NCBI GenBank assembly: GCA_017979445.1 | Contig: CM030714.1 | Location: 744,001 to 808,000 of the forward strand | Length of the DNA: 64,000 nucleotides | Direction: 5' to 3' | From: Akebia trifoliata | Taxonomy: Eukaryota; Streptophyta; Magnoliopsida; Ranunculales; Lardizabalaceae | In this document: piece by piece, positions 24,044 through 37,330 of the stretch | How the letters are laid out: the number at the start of each line of letters is the position of its first letter | How positions within the stretch are numbered: position 1 is the stretch's first letter | Translations under genes and position numbers: made by a program | The notes under the pieces: generated by a model | Seen by the model: the letters and a program-made list of their open reading frames with translations, nothing else | Databases searched by the model: none | Told to the model about the DNA's origin: nothing

Positions 24044-27000
24044 TTACTTGGTAGCAACAGACTCCAATCCTTTGTCTATGACATCATCAATCTTAAAATG
24101 AGGTTTAGACGGGAAAACAAAAACAGTGGATGCAGCAAGAGATGGTTGAAGCCCAGCTGAATATCTCACCGAGGTCACTGTAACCCTAGGCAGCAGTTGT
24201 GGACCTGAAGCCAATGCGACGAGCTTGTAACTAAGGATGTGCTCTGATTTTGGAAGAACAAAAACAGTGTCATTGTGCGACCCAGACAACACAAAACTTT
24301 GTGAGTCCGCCAATGAGTATTTAATCTCTTGAAGTAGCTTTGTTTGATTTTGTATCCTCACATAGTAAGTGAAGGGATCTCCAAGGATGGCATGAGGAGG
24401 ACACTCCAAAGACACGATCAATGGTGCCATCTCCACATTTATGTCAGGAAGTTTGTGTCTGGTCTCTACCTCAGCTCCTGTTGTGCTGGAACTGGATCCT
24501 TTGTCTAGCGCAGATTCCCTCCTCCATCTGATACACACTGTTCCTACACCAAGTTTCGGAGAACTTATCTCTGGAATGACTGAGAAAAGCTCCTTGAACA
24601 CTTCACTGGGCACAAGAAGAGCAGGATCAGTTGTACATCCACCTCCCTGTTGCACTGTGCAGGACCGTCCAATTTCATCATCATCAACTTCGATCGAAAT
24701 GGAGATTAAGCGTAATGGAACCTCGGTGCAATTCTTTGCAGTGATGATGAGGATACTTTTTTCATTCAAAGCTAGCGATTCCAACTGATCGGAATTAGGC
24801 ATTGACTTGATCTTTGTAAGCAACAACGGATCCCGTCGAAATGGAAGCATAAATTGGTGGCCAATTGTGACAGCAGTCTTTCCTTCAATCTGCAAGCTTT
24901 TGTGGACATGGACCTTCTGTGCATTAGCTTCATTGCTGCTAGGTGAGTAACCCAATGACACAAAGAGCATGACAGGTTTTGGTCGATGCCATTTGATTTC
25001 TAATTTGCAAGACCACGACTCACCGATATTTAGAAAGGGAATAGAAAGCAACCCAAAAGATTCCTGAATTTTTGTGATGTTGTCTGGACCTGTTTGAGAT
25101 TCATCTTGTCCTTCTGGTCCCCAAATGCCAAGAAGCTGGACATGGTGACTGTCCGCAGAGAATGGCTCTATTTCCCTTGGACTAACCAATCCAACCCCTC
25201 TTGCATCTACTAGGTTAATCTTCAACTCACCAGAATGGACAGCATGGCCCTTTGAGGTCACAATAACGGGAACCATGAATCTCTCTCCAACTAATGCCGG
25301 GCCGGAATCTCCTAACACGAGATCAACTTGGGGGTCCAGCTCTTCAACCTGAATAACCTTCTGCCCTGAGAATGCAAGAGCGAGGTCCTTGGTGGGGAAG
25401 GTCTCCACACGGTCCTCAAACTTCCAAAGAGGCAAATCATCCATAGAGGCAGGGCTTTCAGCTCGACAACAGATAGTAAACCAGGGTCCAACCTTCGCAA
25501 TCACATTTATGCATTCAAGCTTCCCACTTTGTTCTGAGAAAGTCATACAGGAGCCTCACATTAATAGCATAAACAATTGCAGGAAGGTGGGAAGCAATAG
25601 CACTAGTATACTCAACAAATCTATGACGATTCTATAGCAAAAAACAAATGGGACACATGTAGGGAGGCGTGGACATCCAATCAACTAGGCCCACAAGGAG
25701 GTCTCACAGGTTAAAATTCAACCCAATCAGATGTCCTTATAATCCAACACATGGTCTTTTTTCAAATAGCTAGGATCATCTGCCTGTGCTGATATTATGG
25801 CATGATTGGACAAGATAAAGAGCATCTGACCGATTTGTGCATCACATATACATTAGACCATAAAGAAAAACCAAAATACTGAGAAGACTAGACGATTACC
25901 AGATTTAATCTCATATGTCAACCGTAGCCACTTGTTTGTCACTAGAGAAAGATTTGGAGCAGTCTCTACCCGGGGATCCTGTTGTCCAGATGCACTTGCC
26001 TCACTCAGTGGTTTTTGAGCACTTGTGATGGTGAAATTACATTCAGACTGATTGAACTGGATTTCTAACTCATCGATATCAACGGAATGGGGTAGTTGCG
26101 ATAACAGAGATAGTGTAAGCAAGGTAGATACACCAGGCTTAACAACCTGATCGTGAAAAGCAACCGAAGCAAGAAGTACGACTCTGAGGGGACTGACTAG
26201 GTCAATTTCAAGATGAATGGATTGATTTGTTACTTCAAGGCTACTGCCACCATCATTTGACGACAACACAAGTTCTCCTTTCACAAGCCCAAAAACTTCC
26301 TTATGTATGAGCTCTCTCTGTGAAAGACTAGCAGGACCCATGGGGCCATATTCTCCTTTGAATTCAGAAGATTGAGACTCAGTGCCAGATGTTATAGGCA
26401 ACGCGGCCATTTCAAGGGAGTACTCGATGAAATGTTTCACTGAACAGAGTCTCCTCGAGCACTCTCTCAAGTGACCCAAGACCTCCCAAAGCAATGTCAC
26501 CCATCCCTCTTGCCTGTAAAGATTCGCAACATCATCAAAAAGCTGTTTCGCATTGCTGAAGTCACCGGTTGTAAAGTATTCTCTGGCCATCAGATTGCCA
26601 CAATACGAGGTCATCCTTCGGGCTTTAAGGCCACTGTATAATTCAAAAGACTTTTTGAATAGAGCGATAATTCCAAATGATTCCTGATATCTCTTCCCTT
26701 CTGCAAGGACATATAGGATATACCCTGCATCGGTAAGGCTGAAAAGCACAAAAATGTGAAATATCATCAGTATCTGGCGAATGTCACTCCATAGTGGGGG
26801 ACCAATTCTAAAGACTTACGGTTGCATGGCAAGTGCATCCCCTTCTTCAAGTAACTTGGCAAATTGACCCACATAAACAGATTGTATCACAGAGTCAGAG
26901 CTACTTTCAATCCCATTTGCTACAGGAATTCCAGAAGTTTCTGACCCAGATACAGCAAGTTCAAAGCAACATCTCTTCTCCCTCAAGTAATGTCCTGCTA

Positions 27001-30000
27001 ACTGATGCAGTACGTGTCCAATTAGATGAAACAAAAAATGATATTATCATTTGCATATATTTGGTATGGTAGTACAAATATATCATCCTTGTGATAAGTA
27101 AACCTATAAGAGATTCTGTAGCCCAGAAATCAGGCCAATCAGATGATCCAAACATGCAAGAAGTTAACTTTTCTCGGGATTGATATTAGAAATTTACTGT
27201 TATTAAGTTACATGGTATAGAACTGTATTTTTTACCTTCCATTTATTTTTTTCTTTTTTATTACAAGACAAAAAGAACTTACAAGTCAAATAAAGCTAAA
27301 ATAATATGTAACAATACATGTAAGACATGTCCATTGCATTTTGGGAAGAGGTGCTTGTTACATAGATCCAACATATATCATTCTTTTAGACAAGTCATAA
27401 AATAGTGGGTAATGGTTCAAAAAATTGCTAATGTATCATATGGTTAGGATGATTCTCATAAGTGAGCACCATAAATGTGGTTCCTGGCCATTATCTGAAA
27501 TGTGTGAGGCAGAAGTGGAAGGGGAGGTCTCAGTCCATCCTCATCTTTGCTAAGCGTTCTTTAGCTATATAATCTTTTAATACAGTAGGAAAGTGAAGGT
27601 CACCCACCTGATATAAAATTCTTTTTCAAAATCAGAAAATAGTGGCTTATGGTTCAAAAAAAATGTTAACGTATCAAATGACTAAGATCATCCTCGTATG
27701 CGAGCACCATAAATGTGGTTACTGATCATTATTTGACATGTGTACATCACAAGTAGAAGGGGAGGTCTCAGTCCATCCTCCTGGCTTGGCTAAGTGTTCT
27801 TTAGCCATATAATATTTTAATATGGTAAGAAAGTAAAGGTCACCCACCCGATAATAGTAAGCCGGTTGAAATTCCCACTCGGTCAAATTTTTCTCTGACA
27901 AGCCTGAAGCAACAGGAGCATTATTTGGAATGATTGCAGAGCTTTTCTCTAGTAACTCGGCAAACACCAAAAATTGCCCGCTCATCCATTCCCAGTGAAG
28001 AAAAACAACTTCCGGTGCTCCCACTATCCTCTTGTAACATGCAATGTGTTTTTTGAACCATGTAATAGCTTCTATTATCTTTCCACCATGCAGCAACAAG
28101 GTTGAAACCTTGAAATGCAATTGCTCTGCGACGGTTTTTATCTCAACCAGCCGTTGAATTGGTGGCAACCTTGTTGATGCTCCAATCATCTGCACATGAA
28201 CATGGAATAGAGAATAACAAAAGTGTACCAGTTAGCCAACTTTAATGATCCTTCGAGAAAAAAAAAGAGAAAGGAGAGAGATTAAAATGGAAATATTGAA
28301 CTGGTTATTATGTAATTCCTGACTTAAGGAACTTCATTTCCTCTGGCATATTGACTATATATGATGTATGAGTCTTAGAAACGAAACACCCTATCCGGGG
28401 TTGATGCAAGAAGTTTGTTCCTCCATTCAAGTCAACCAAAGCTATGTCTTTCATTAAGAAGTCTTCAAATCTTCTCTGATTATCTCAATCCAGTGCCCTT
28501 CTAGAGCCTTGGACCGCATATTCCTTTTCACTAGTGTCATTTTAGTACATGATCAAACCATCTCATTCAACTCTCCATCATCACCTATTGGGGCTTTCAC
28601 TGTATTCTCTCAAATGAGTCCATTTCTAATTTTGTTAGTCTTCCCTGGTATCTGAACAAACTCATCTCGGATACACTCATTCAGAGAACATGTTGTCAAC
28701 CAATTTCCCAACATCCTGCCCCACAAACCATACCCAGTCTTACTGTCCACCTTACAAATTTTCCCTAGTTTGATTAATATTTGTCAACCATATAGCACTG
28801 CTGAAGAACATCTCCAACTGTAGCCATCTTGGTATGGACACATTAATCAATCAACCTCACCTAACCTAGTAGATCTATGAAGCAAACAAATCAATTTCAA
28901 CAGTCCTTAGAATGAACAAATTCATGAATATTGCTCAAGAAGCTCATCCGATAATGCACATATCATTATAAGAAAAATGATACCTAACTAGAGCAATGTA
29001 CTACCACGAAAAAATAAAGAAAAAAAAATCCCTCAATAGCATGAACTTGTCTGATGGAATATCAGTTTCAAAAAGACAAAACTACAAGAAGAAGCATTGC
29101 CAAGATGGGATATCAATGGGTAATATATAAAAAATGGTAAATAAATTATATACGTTCCTCGAATATATGGAATATACCTCACGTAGAGTATGATAGGCTT
29201 CCTCATAAAACCTCAAAGCTTCAACCCAATCTCTACGAAACTCAGCATATACAGCAACCTAGCATTTCATAAATTTAAAGGAGAAATTAGAAATAGAAAA
29301 TGCCCCTAAAATAATCCTTCTATGGATGTGGTAACTCTTAGTTGATGCCAAATCGTTCGCATGTCACAATAACCCAAGCATGTAAGCATGCTCGAAGGAC
29401 GCCAAATGACTGGGATCATGGGATGCAGGCAAGGAACTATAAAAGTGAAGGCTTGCCTTAAAGCAGTAGCGTATATTCAACTCCATGAAATTGACATTTT
29501 TCTTTTCGATGCGGATTTTAATCCTTCGCCCTTCTTCCCTGTAAAATGTATTTGCTAATTCTCCAAATGTGCTCCCCAGTCTGCATAATTATTTATTCAA
29601 AGAAAAGAAAAGACTGATCAAATCTTTGGGGGGAGGGGGGCAAAGGTGAAAACAAGCTAGTTGATACATCATACACCATAATATTACATGCCTAGTAAGC
29701 GATTCCTTTAGTTCTGATTCATCATTCTGAACAAAGATATGAAGATATTTGGAATCTACTTCAGCACGCTTTCTCAGAGCGATCATACGGTCTTCACTGA
29801 TTTCATCTGCATTAAAAACCTAACTTTGTTACATTATTTATGATCTTTCAGAAAATCTTAGAAATATTTGGTAGATTTGAAAAGGGAAAATGACAAAACC
29901 TTTAACTTTTCTCTGAAAACAGGCCTTTTCATTCTACTGTCTAAAATATCATGAGATTTGTATCAATATTTAGAGTGGCAGTCAACAGAAAACTAGAACT

Positions 30001-33000
30001 ATGGGGAGAGGTGTTGGAGCTTAAGTATGTTAGAATAAGCAAAACCAAGACCAAATATGTAGAGTATAGATTTAGTATTGATACACATGAAGAAAAATGT
30101 TCAATAAAATTGGTGGTCTGGGAATACCCCAAAATGATCGTTTCATTATGTCAAATCAATTAAACATAAGGATGGAGAGATTGAGGAATATGTTACCCAT
30201 ATAATCGGCGTTTGATACTTAAAGTGGAGGTGAACTTCTAGAGTGTTATATGACCAACACACATACCAATCAAATGAAAAGAAAATATTTATAAGATGGT
30301 AGTAAGACCAGCTGTGTTTTATGGATCTAAACGTTGGATGGTCAAAAAGCATCATATTAATAGATTGAGCCTTGTAGAGATGAGGATCTTCAGATGGATG
30401 AGTGGGAAGACTAGAAAATAGAAAATATTAAAAGTCCGCATTGAAGAAAATGTATGTAGTTCCAATAGATGATAAACTAAAATAAAGTCGATTGAGATGG
30501 TTTGAGCATGTTTAACGTAGTAGAGCCATGGACCAATTAAGCCCCATTAAGAAGAAATCTGCAAGTTGAAGGTGTTCACAGGGTGAGAGGAATACACAAA
30601 AGAAAATGCATTTACATCGTGAAAGTGGATATGAACACACTTTTAATAATAGAAAAGAATACGTGACTGTGGAAAAAATTGAATTGAGGGACATGATTTT
30701 TTTAGCGAACCCCAAATATTTCGAACAAGGCTTAAATGATGATGATAAGTTCAATGGATTAAATATTTAAGTCTTTAGAATTCTAAATAAATTCCTCTAG
30801 TCTTATTTTCCAAAACTTTTGAATTGTATTCAGAACATGTACTCACACACACACACACACACAAAAGAGAGATAATTTTCTCACTTGAAACATTATCTTT
30901 GATAGGTTCCTGCAAACAAGGTGGCACTTAAACAAAAAAAATCTTATCCAAATCAGGCTCGTATGAAAACAGAACAAAATATTGGAAACAGAACAACAAA
31001 AAACCCCAGCAACTAGATCTACTAACATGATATAAATAAAGTAATTTGGTCATAAGACCTTTTCCTAGTAGAAGAGAAGCCAATAAGCCCATTGAAATCC
31101 CAAGTACAAGCCAGGATGCAACGTAGAACACAGGGATGAGTTGCAGGTTTCCTAAAGTACTTCCAATGGCTAATTAAATTGTTTGATGGTATGGATTACT
31201 TACCCTTAGCAGTTGACAGCACAACCACCACAACCAGTTTGATGTTCCTCCCACGAACAACAACTCTGCCCATGTTCAGGGAAAAAAAATAAATTAGAAA
31301 GCAGCCACAAGCATCTGAAAATCTGAAACTGGTCATACCACCCCTACAAGCCATTCACGAAAACTAAACAAAATAGATTACTTCTAACGAGAGTCTGACA
31401 GTATCCATACACAGAACTCTAACCAAGTAGTGATATAACGAAGAAGCTTCTATTTTTTGGGTTGTCCACAAGCTTATAAGATAATAACTATAATTTATTT
31501 CTCTGTATTGGACAGTGTCGGCACAATGGTTCAATCCGAGTCCAATGAATCTTCAACCTAAAGGAACATAATGATACCATAGGAATGATTGTGTCAGTGC
31601 ACAATGCTTCTCTCTCTTTTGAAGCATGTATTTACTAATACCAGATCAAATACCATAGGAATCTCAATGATTGCAAGTTCCAACCCTAGTCTTTTTTTTT
31701 TTTTTTGATCGGTAAAGATAATTTTATTAAAAAGCCAATTAGGGTGGTCAAGGAGACCAACCCAAAACAAAGAAAAGAAATAAAGCAAAAGAGGTACAAC
31801 AGCCAACAAATCCCACAAATTACACTCGCGACAAATAGCACACCCTATCCCACTTCACCACAAAATCTTCAAAGAAAACCCCTTTAAACTCCTTATAAAA
31901 TTTGCTCCAAGAAAACATGAGCTCCAAAATAGAGAGAATCAAACCATCCAAAGTAACCTCTCTCCCCTCGAAAATGCATCGATTACGCCATTTCCAAATA
32001 CCCCAGCAAATTACGAATGGAGCCAAAAACTAAAGAATCCACTTCGAAGATAAGAAAACTCCTCCCCACGTCAGCCAAGATTCCAAAGCCAACTTGACTA
32101 ATTTGGGGAACCACCTACTAAACCAAAAACGTTAAGAAATGTGACAAAATGTGATGCGCAACCTGGCAATGAATGAGAAGATGGTCCACCGTTTCGGCCT
32201 GGGACTTGCACATACATCACTGATTTGGCGAAATAAAGCCTCTCTTAATTAACTGATCCACCGTTGTGAGTCGCCAACCAAAGAAACATCGATATCTTTG
32301 GAGGGATCTTGCCACCCCATACAAAAGTGAGGAAAAGACATCATAGAACCATGCGTTGTACCCTTGTATAAAGACTTCACTGTAAACTTTCCATCCGTAG
32401 ATGCCCCCCACCCTAGTCTTATTTTCTTATCTAAACCCACCCTTATCTTCATGCACCTTCCCATTCTCTTACCATTTTTCTCCTAAATTCCCACTTAAGT
32501 TTTCTGCTATAGATATCCTCTTTCCATCTAGCCTGTAAAAATTCATTCATTTTTTTCCCAAAATTATCCCTTAACACTCATCTAATCCCAATTGGGGTCC
32601 ATAGACACTAATAACATCAGTCAACTCCTCTTCCAAAATTAACTATGAAAATGCATCTCCTCTTCTTAATTTAGTTTAATTGACAAAAGAATACATTTAT
32701 TCTCTTAATAATTACAACACTATTTATCAAATTTTACTCGGCTACTAAATCTACCCATTTTTATAAAAAAATTATTTTGAGAACGTAGTATTCAGTGCTG
32801 GTTATATTAACTCTCCTCCTTCTCAATGCATTTACAACCCACACCCATGAATCAAACATTCCTGAGCTAATTTCTTCAGCTAAATTCATACAATCTAGAC
32901 CGATTTCTTACTACAGCAAAGCTCCACTCAATTAAAGCATTCTTTTACAAGTTCTCATAAGTTTTTTTTTTTTCAGATCAAATTAAGTTTTTTTCGGTGT

Positions 33001-33459
33001 GAACAACTTTAAACTCTGCAAAATCCCAACAAAGTGTGTAGAATGCTTTAAAGTAAATTGGATTGTCAAGTAAAGAACAAAAAGGGTGTGAAACCAATGT
33101 AGAAGAGGAAAAGATCCGTACTTTAGGTTTTCAAGATCGGTGCAGACCTGTAGCCACTGAGCAGGATCACCAGATACGTGATCTGAACTAAATAAAGCGG
33201 CAACAACAGCTGGAATCTTTGTACGATGCTTCAATAACCAATCTCTCTTCAATATCCCACCTGGATTATTAGAACCTAGGGTTTCCTTCTGTTTCTTCGC
33301 CATTACAGAAATCTTCGAGAAATCCGGCAATGCTAGAGTATTAATTGGAGGTTGCTCTGAATGAAGATAAGTTGAGATCCTTTGATGAAGCTCTGGACAA
33401 CCTACCAAAGAAACTAGACAAACTGGTGGAGTTCGTAACTCTTCTGCATAATCTTCCAT
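24044..33459 (-). CDS. TRAPPC11: Trafficking protein particle complex subunit 11 (TRAPPC11, foie gras homologue)
   Basis: Exons in transcript order: 33459-33122, 31265-31204, 29806-29692, 29580-29457, 29258-29178, 28189-27848, 27001-26820, 26738-25900, 25533-24044. The frame is continuous over about 1190 aa, close to the length I recall for the single Arabidopsis orthologue. TRAPPC11 is a core subunit of TRAPPII/III-type tethering complexes acting in ER-Golgi and endosomal traffic and autophagy. The N-terminus (MEDYAEELRTPPV) and the block INTLALPDFSKIS are typical of the plant protein. The foie-gras domain covers roughly residues 215-500, with EFRRDWVEALRFYEEAYHTL and HFKVSTLLLHGGKIIEA. The last exon carries the beta-rich gryzun-like C-terminus. 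Introns 3 and 4 begin with GC (AG|GCATGT, AG|GCAAGC). Intron 1 holds a LINE 3' fragment and intron 2 an RTE remnant. Confidence 0.94.
27399..27855. repeat. Direct duplication of about 220 bp spanning a TRAPPC11 splice donor
   Basis: Copy B (27637-27855) includes the last bases of TRAPPC11 exon 6, its GT donor and the start of the intron. Copy A (27399-27614) lies further into the intron. Shared blocks include gagcaccataaatgtggtt, gaaggggaggtctcagtcca and aggtcacccacc. Similarity is about 80 percent by eye. Copy A therefore keeps an intact second donor (cag|gtgggtgacc, reverse strand). Confidence 0.85.
29951..30760 (+). mobile_element. Decayed RTE-type LINE reverse-transcriptase fragment in TRAPPC11 intron 2
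   Basis: Peptides in successive frames follow the C-terminal order of plant RTE reverse transcriptases: VNRKLELWGEVLE, VRISKTKTKYVEYRFS, RPAVFYGSKRWMVKKHH, LVEMRIFRWMSGKTRK, then a final domain broken by stops. It is antisense to TRAPPC11. It is related to the shorter piece at 5395-5830. Confidence 0.75.
31694..32409 (-). mobile_element. 5'-truncated L1-like LINE insertion with target-site duplication
   Basis: On the minus strand it encodes a piece of a reverse-transcriptase-associated zinc-binding region (pattern W-x-S-x-DG-K-FTVKSLY) followed by the typical tail VICWGIWKWRNRCIFEGRE. It ends in a poly-A tail (poly-T at 31692-31706 on the plus strand). The 11-bp sequence accctagtctt flanks it at 31683-31693 and 32410-32420, a target-site duplication. 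It lies in TRAPPC11 intron 1, in the sense orientation. Confidence 0.88.
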
Positions 33460-34844
33460 GATTTTTCTGTAATAAATGAAGTTCAAGGTTGAGTTTTTGA
33501 AGGATTCGATGATCGATCTATGAATTTTCAGTCTCTCTTTACGTCTATCGAGATTGAATTAGGGTTTTCTCGAGGGCGATCGAATGAATTTTGGACGAGA
33601 AAAATGGGAACATTGGATCGAGAACGAAACCCTGGGATTTGAGATCAAGAGATAAAAACGTTTCATCTCGCTAGTATATTTTCTACTTTTCTAATAAACG
33701 CTGATTGCTAGGAAGTCGTTTTCAAGGGAAAACGGATTTCTCGAAAAAATGCCGTTTGTCAAAAAATGGAAAATTACAGGACATTATACCATCACACCAA
33801 ATTCTTTTATAACACCCCAATCTTCAACTTCTTATCAAACCCTTGGAATATTTTGTAATTTTCATCCTTTAAGATAAAACTTGTTAACCCCAGAAGAAAA
33901 TATCATCTTCAAAACTCATGAATAAGATAGGGTGTTTGGACAAATAAAAAAGTGAAAATTACTTAAAGGACCCTTGCGAAAGGATTTCTTTCTAAATAGA
34001 CCCTAAGTTTTGCATGGTAGTTTGATAAGACATTTAACTAACTTTTTCCTTTTTAATGGTCCCTTGTTACTGGTGAACTCACCATTTTTTTCTTTACTGT
34101 GGAGTTCACCACTTTTTATTATTGTCGAACTCGACACTTTTTTATTTAGTGTCGAGTTCACAATTTTTACTATCAAATGTCGAATTTGACACTGATAAAA
34201 TCCACCCATTTTCAATTTTCGAGTTTCTCCAACTAAAAGACATGAAAAGATCAACTAAAAACTTGAGATAACGACTTATTTAAATGATTTTAAATCAAAA
34301 GAACCATTTTTTTTTATCGATTTTCATCCAAAAAGTAAGAAAATAAATGAGAGAAAAAATCCCTTGAAAATGACTTCTTCTTCTTCTTTCTTAAATCCTT
34401 TTTGATGGAATGGAGTATTTGAAACTCGATTGAAATGTCAAAATTCCATTTTTTGGATGAAAATGATGAGTTTGAACGGTTAGGGCATTCGATCACAAGA
34501 AACGTAGGAGATGAGGTCCAGGGACCATTTAGAAAGAAAAAAATTTCTAAATCTCGCCAAGCTATCGTCGAAAATTTAGGGACTATTTAGAAATACCCTT
34601 CTGTGAGGGTCATTTAAATAAAATTTTCAATAAAAAATGATGGATATTTTGGGTTGGAAAAATCAAATATTTTCTACAAAAGGGTACACTTTGCACTCCC
34701 ATACTCGATCGGTATAAATTTATTCACCAAAAGAGCAACATAAATATTTGATAGGCACTATAGCATCACATTCTCAACATCATAATCAATAAGATAAGAC
34801 ACAAATATGATACAAACACAATCAATACACAAAAAATATATACA

Positions 34845-36515
34845 TGTTAGGTATACGAAAAGTTAAACCTATATCTCTTTGGGGTCATAGCATATGATCA
34901 GCGGTCAACATTCACGATGGGCAACTTTGTGATGGTTTTCATTTTAGTACATTTTGTGGTCACGGGATTTTCAATATTTCGAAAACATCCCTCCACTTTG
35001 GGGTGTTTTGGAGTAGTCACCATTCATTTTTGGAAATGGGTGTGAATGGTCACCCGAAATTGTACTTTTGAAAAATATGTCATTTTGACATCCTTTTTGA
35101 TGACTCTCGTAGGATAAGGTGCATGGTCCAACCTTTGATTTAAGGTAAGGGGGTCCATTTATAGAGTAGGGAAGGTGTTAGGCACCCTACTCCATCCACC
35201 ATAGGTGGTAACCTCGGATTCGATTTTTTTTTGGAATAAAGAAAATAAAAATAAAAACATTTGATGTGTGCCCTCAAGTGTGAGGGGCTTTCGATATACG
35301 TTCAAATCATAGAGGGCACCCTTATGAAGAAGGGGCCCTTGGGTGATTTAGACCATAGTGGTGTGTGCAAAAGTGTAGAGAAAGGGAGAGTAGATGAGGG
35401 GAGTTGAGGGGGGTGTTCCTTTTGTCAAACCCACCTTGACCCTTCCTTGACTTCCTTGACTTCTTTTTCCTTACTTGATTTGTTTGAGAGAAGTTGGAGA
35501 GTTGAGAGTTATGAGATGTAAGGTGAGTGAGGGTTAAGAGAGAAGGTTGAGAGAGTGATTTCTTTTTTATCTTTTGGAGGGTTGGATGTGGGATTTTTCA
35601 TTAGGCTTGAGAGTTGAGAGTGATGGGATTTTTATAGAGGTTGTGAGTTATTTTGAGGGGTAGAGTGGGTGAAATAATGATAAGTGGTAGAATGGTGTGG
35701 GGTTTAAGAGAAGGGTATGTGTAAATTGATGGGGTTTGAGGGGTATTTATGTAAGAAGGTTAAATGGGTGAGTTTTGACCCAAATGGTTTGGATCCAACC
35801 CAACCCATTTGGGTTGAGTGTTTGGTGAGGTGAGTTTAAGGTAGTAGTTGTGATTAAATAATGTTTGATTTAAGAGAATGAGTGATTTAATGAGGTGCTT
35901 GATGATATTTTGGGAGGGTGAGGGAGATGATGACATGTGTCAAAGTGGGTGGAAATGAAAGGTTGAGATGAATTGATATGAAAGGATGGGTGTTTGATTT
36001 GAGATGATGGGTATAGGTGTAGATTGTAGAGATAGGTTTTGTAGGGAATGATGGGAGTAGATTAGGGGAGGGTGATAGGTTATAAGTGTTTGATTTGAGA
36101 GAATGGATAGGATATGTTAGGGTAGGGTTATGGGTTGAATTAATTTTTGGAGAGAAGTAATGGAGTTGGTTGGTTGATTAAATGAGGGAGGTGAGATGGG
36201 GTGATGACATGTGTCACACCTTGATGATTGTGATGTTGGATTGGGTTGAGTTGGATTTGGGTAATGAATTGGGCTTTGGGTAATGAATTGGACTTTGGGT
36301 TTTGGGCTTTGGTAATGGATTGAGTTAAGTTGGGTTTAGAAGGATGGGAAGAGATTTGGTCCGTGGGCCACGTGAGAAGCCTTGGGCCATTTATTGAAAG
36401 ATAAATGATAAAAGTCATTAGATTTTTGTAGGTTTGGGCCTCAAAGCCCATTCCAATTTTTTGTGATTTTTGGGGCATTCTGCGTCGAGGGCCCGATCAA
36501 ATTTGGGTGTCTACA
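34845..36515 (+). mobile_element. Possible solo LTR (about 1.7 kb)
   Basis: The segment begins tgttaggtatacgaaaag and ends gggtgtctaca, which reads like a TG...CA-bounded LTR. The middle (35280-36370) is strikingly G-rich and C-poor on the plus strand, unlike its surroundings. I see no gag or pol reading frame and no convincing 5-bp target-site duplication, so the call is tentative. Confidence 0.35.
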
Positions 36516-37194
36516 CATTTCTTTACTAACCTCGTGCTGTCCTTTCCACTTACATTCAATGTATCTAGTTTGTACCAAATTTCATGGTGGTGTCATTCTT
36601 TTTGGACTCTTGGGTTTTGGGGGTCATAGTATTGGCTCATATACTAAATGATATTGGAGGTTTTGTGTTCTTGAAATTAATAATTGTATATAAATGAAAA
36701 ATAGATTGTAGAATATGGAGATTGAAAATAAATTATAAGTTTTGATGTGATTGAGCTATGGAGGAGTCGTTGTCCTTAAATTCAAATCCGTGCCATTTTA
36801 GGAAGGTATTCACGGTGCAAAAGGCCTGACAATTAGTTTTCAAGATTCTACAATCACAATACTACTAACTGTGTACTCAGAAATAACAAGTTTACAACGA
36901 ACTTGAATAAATCAACACAATCAGCTTAGATGTGCAAAGAACGTAACAAAAAAAGAGTATTTGAAAAAATAATGTTATTGTTTCTATATCTTCAACCCTA
37001 GGCTTGATCTCTACTTATAAACCACACAAAAGAGCCCAATTAAGACCCCATATCCAAGTCTCAACCTTGGTTTTCAAGATATCTCTCTTGCTCCTTTCAT
37101 TACTCATCCTCTTTCTCAAAAGTCTTCTTGAAAAAACATTAACAGAAGATTCCACTTTGTTAGGTTTGAGAAAAGTTGAGAGAAGAGAAATCCA

Positions 37195-37330
37195 TTAAGA
37201 GAAGAGAAGAGAAACACAATTTATCTTCACCATGTTTGGATTGACAAGAGAGAATTTGGGACAACTTTGAGATTTTAAATGCCTTAAAAGAGATTTAAAG
37301 ATAGAGTTGGAATTATAAAATATTTTTAAA
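37195..37330 (-). repeat. Dispersed repeat, copy 2
   Basis: This is the reverse-oriented partner of 1308-1455; the shared text includes caatccaaaca, aatctcttttaag and attttataattccaactct when read on the minus strand. It starts with a GA-rich block (gagaagagaagagaa). Confidence 0.55.

Noticed and set aside
24441..24788. 115-codon plus-strand frame
   Set aside because: It is a shadow of the long TRAPPC11 last exon on the opposite strand.
29687..29692. GT donor four bases downstream of the GC donor in TRAPPC11 intron 3
   Set aside because: Using it would add four bases and shift the reading frame of the following exon, whose frame is fixed by strong family similarity.
36140..36478. 112-codon reverse-strand frame rich in Pro, Thr, His and Asn
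   Set aside because: It lies in the C-poor, G-rich strand-asymmetric repeat; its composition simply reflects that bias.
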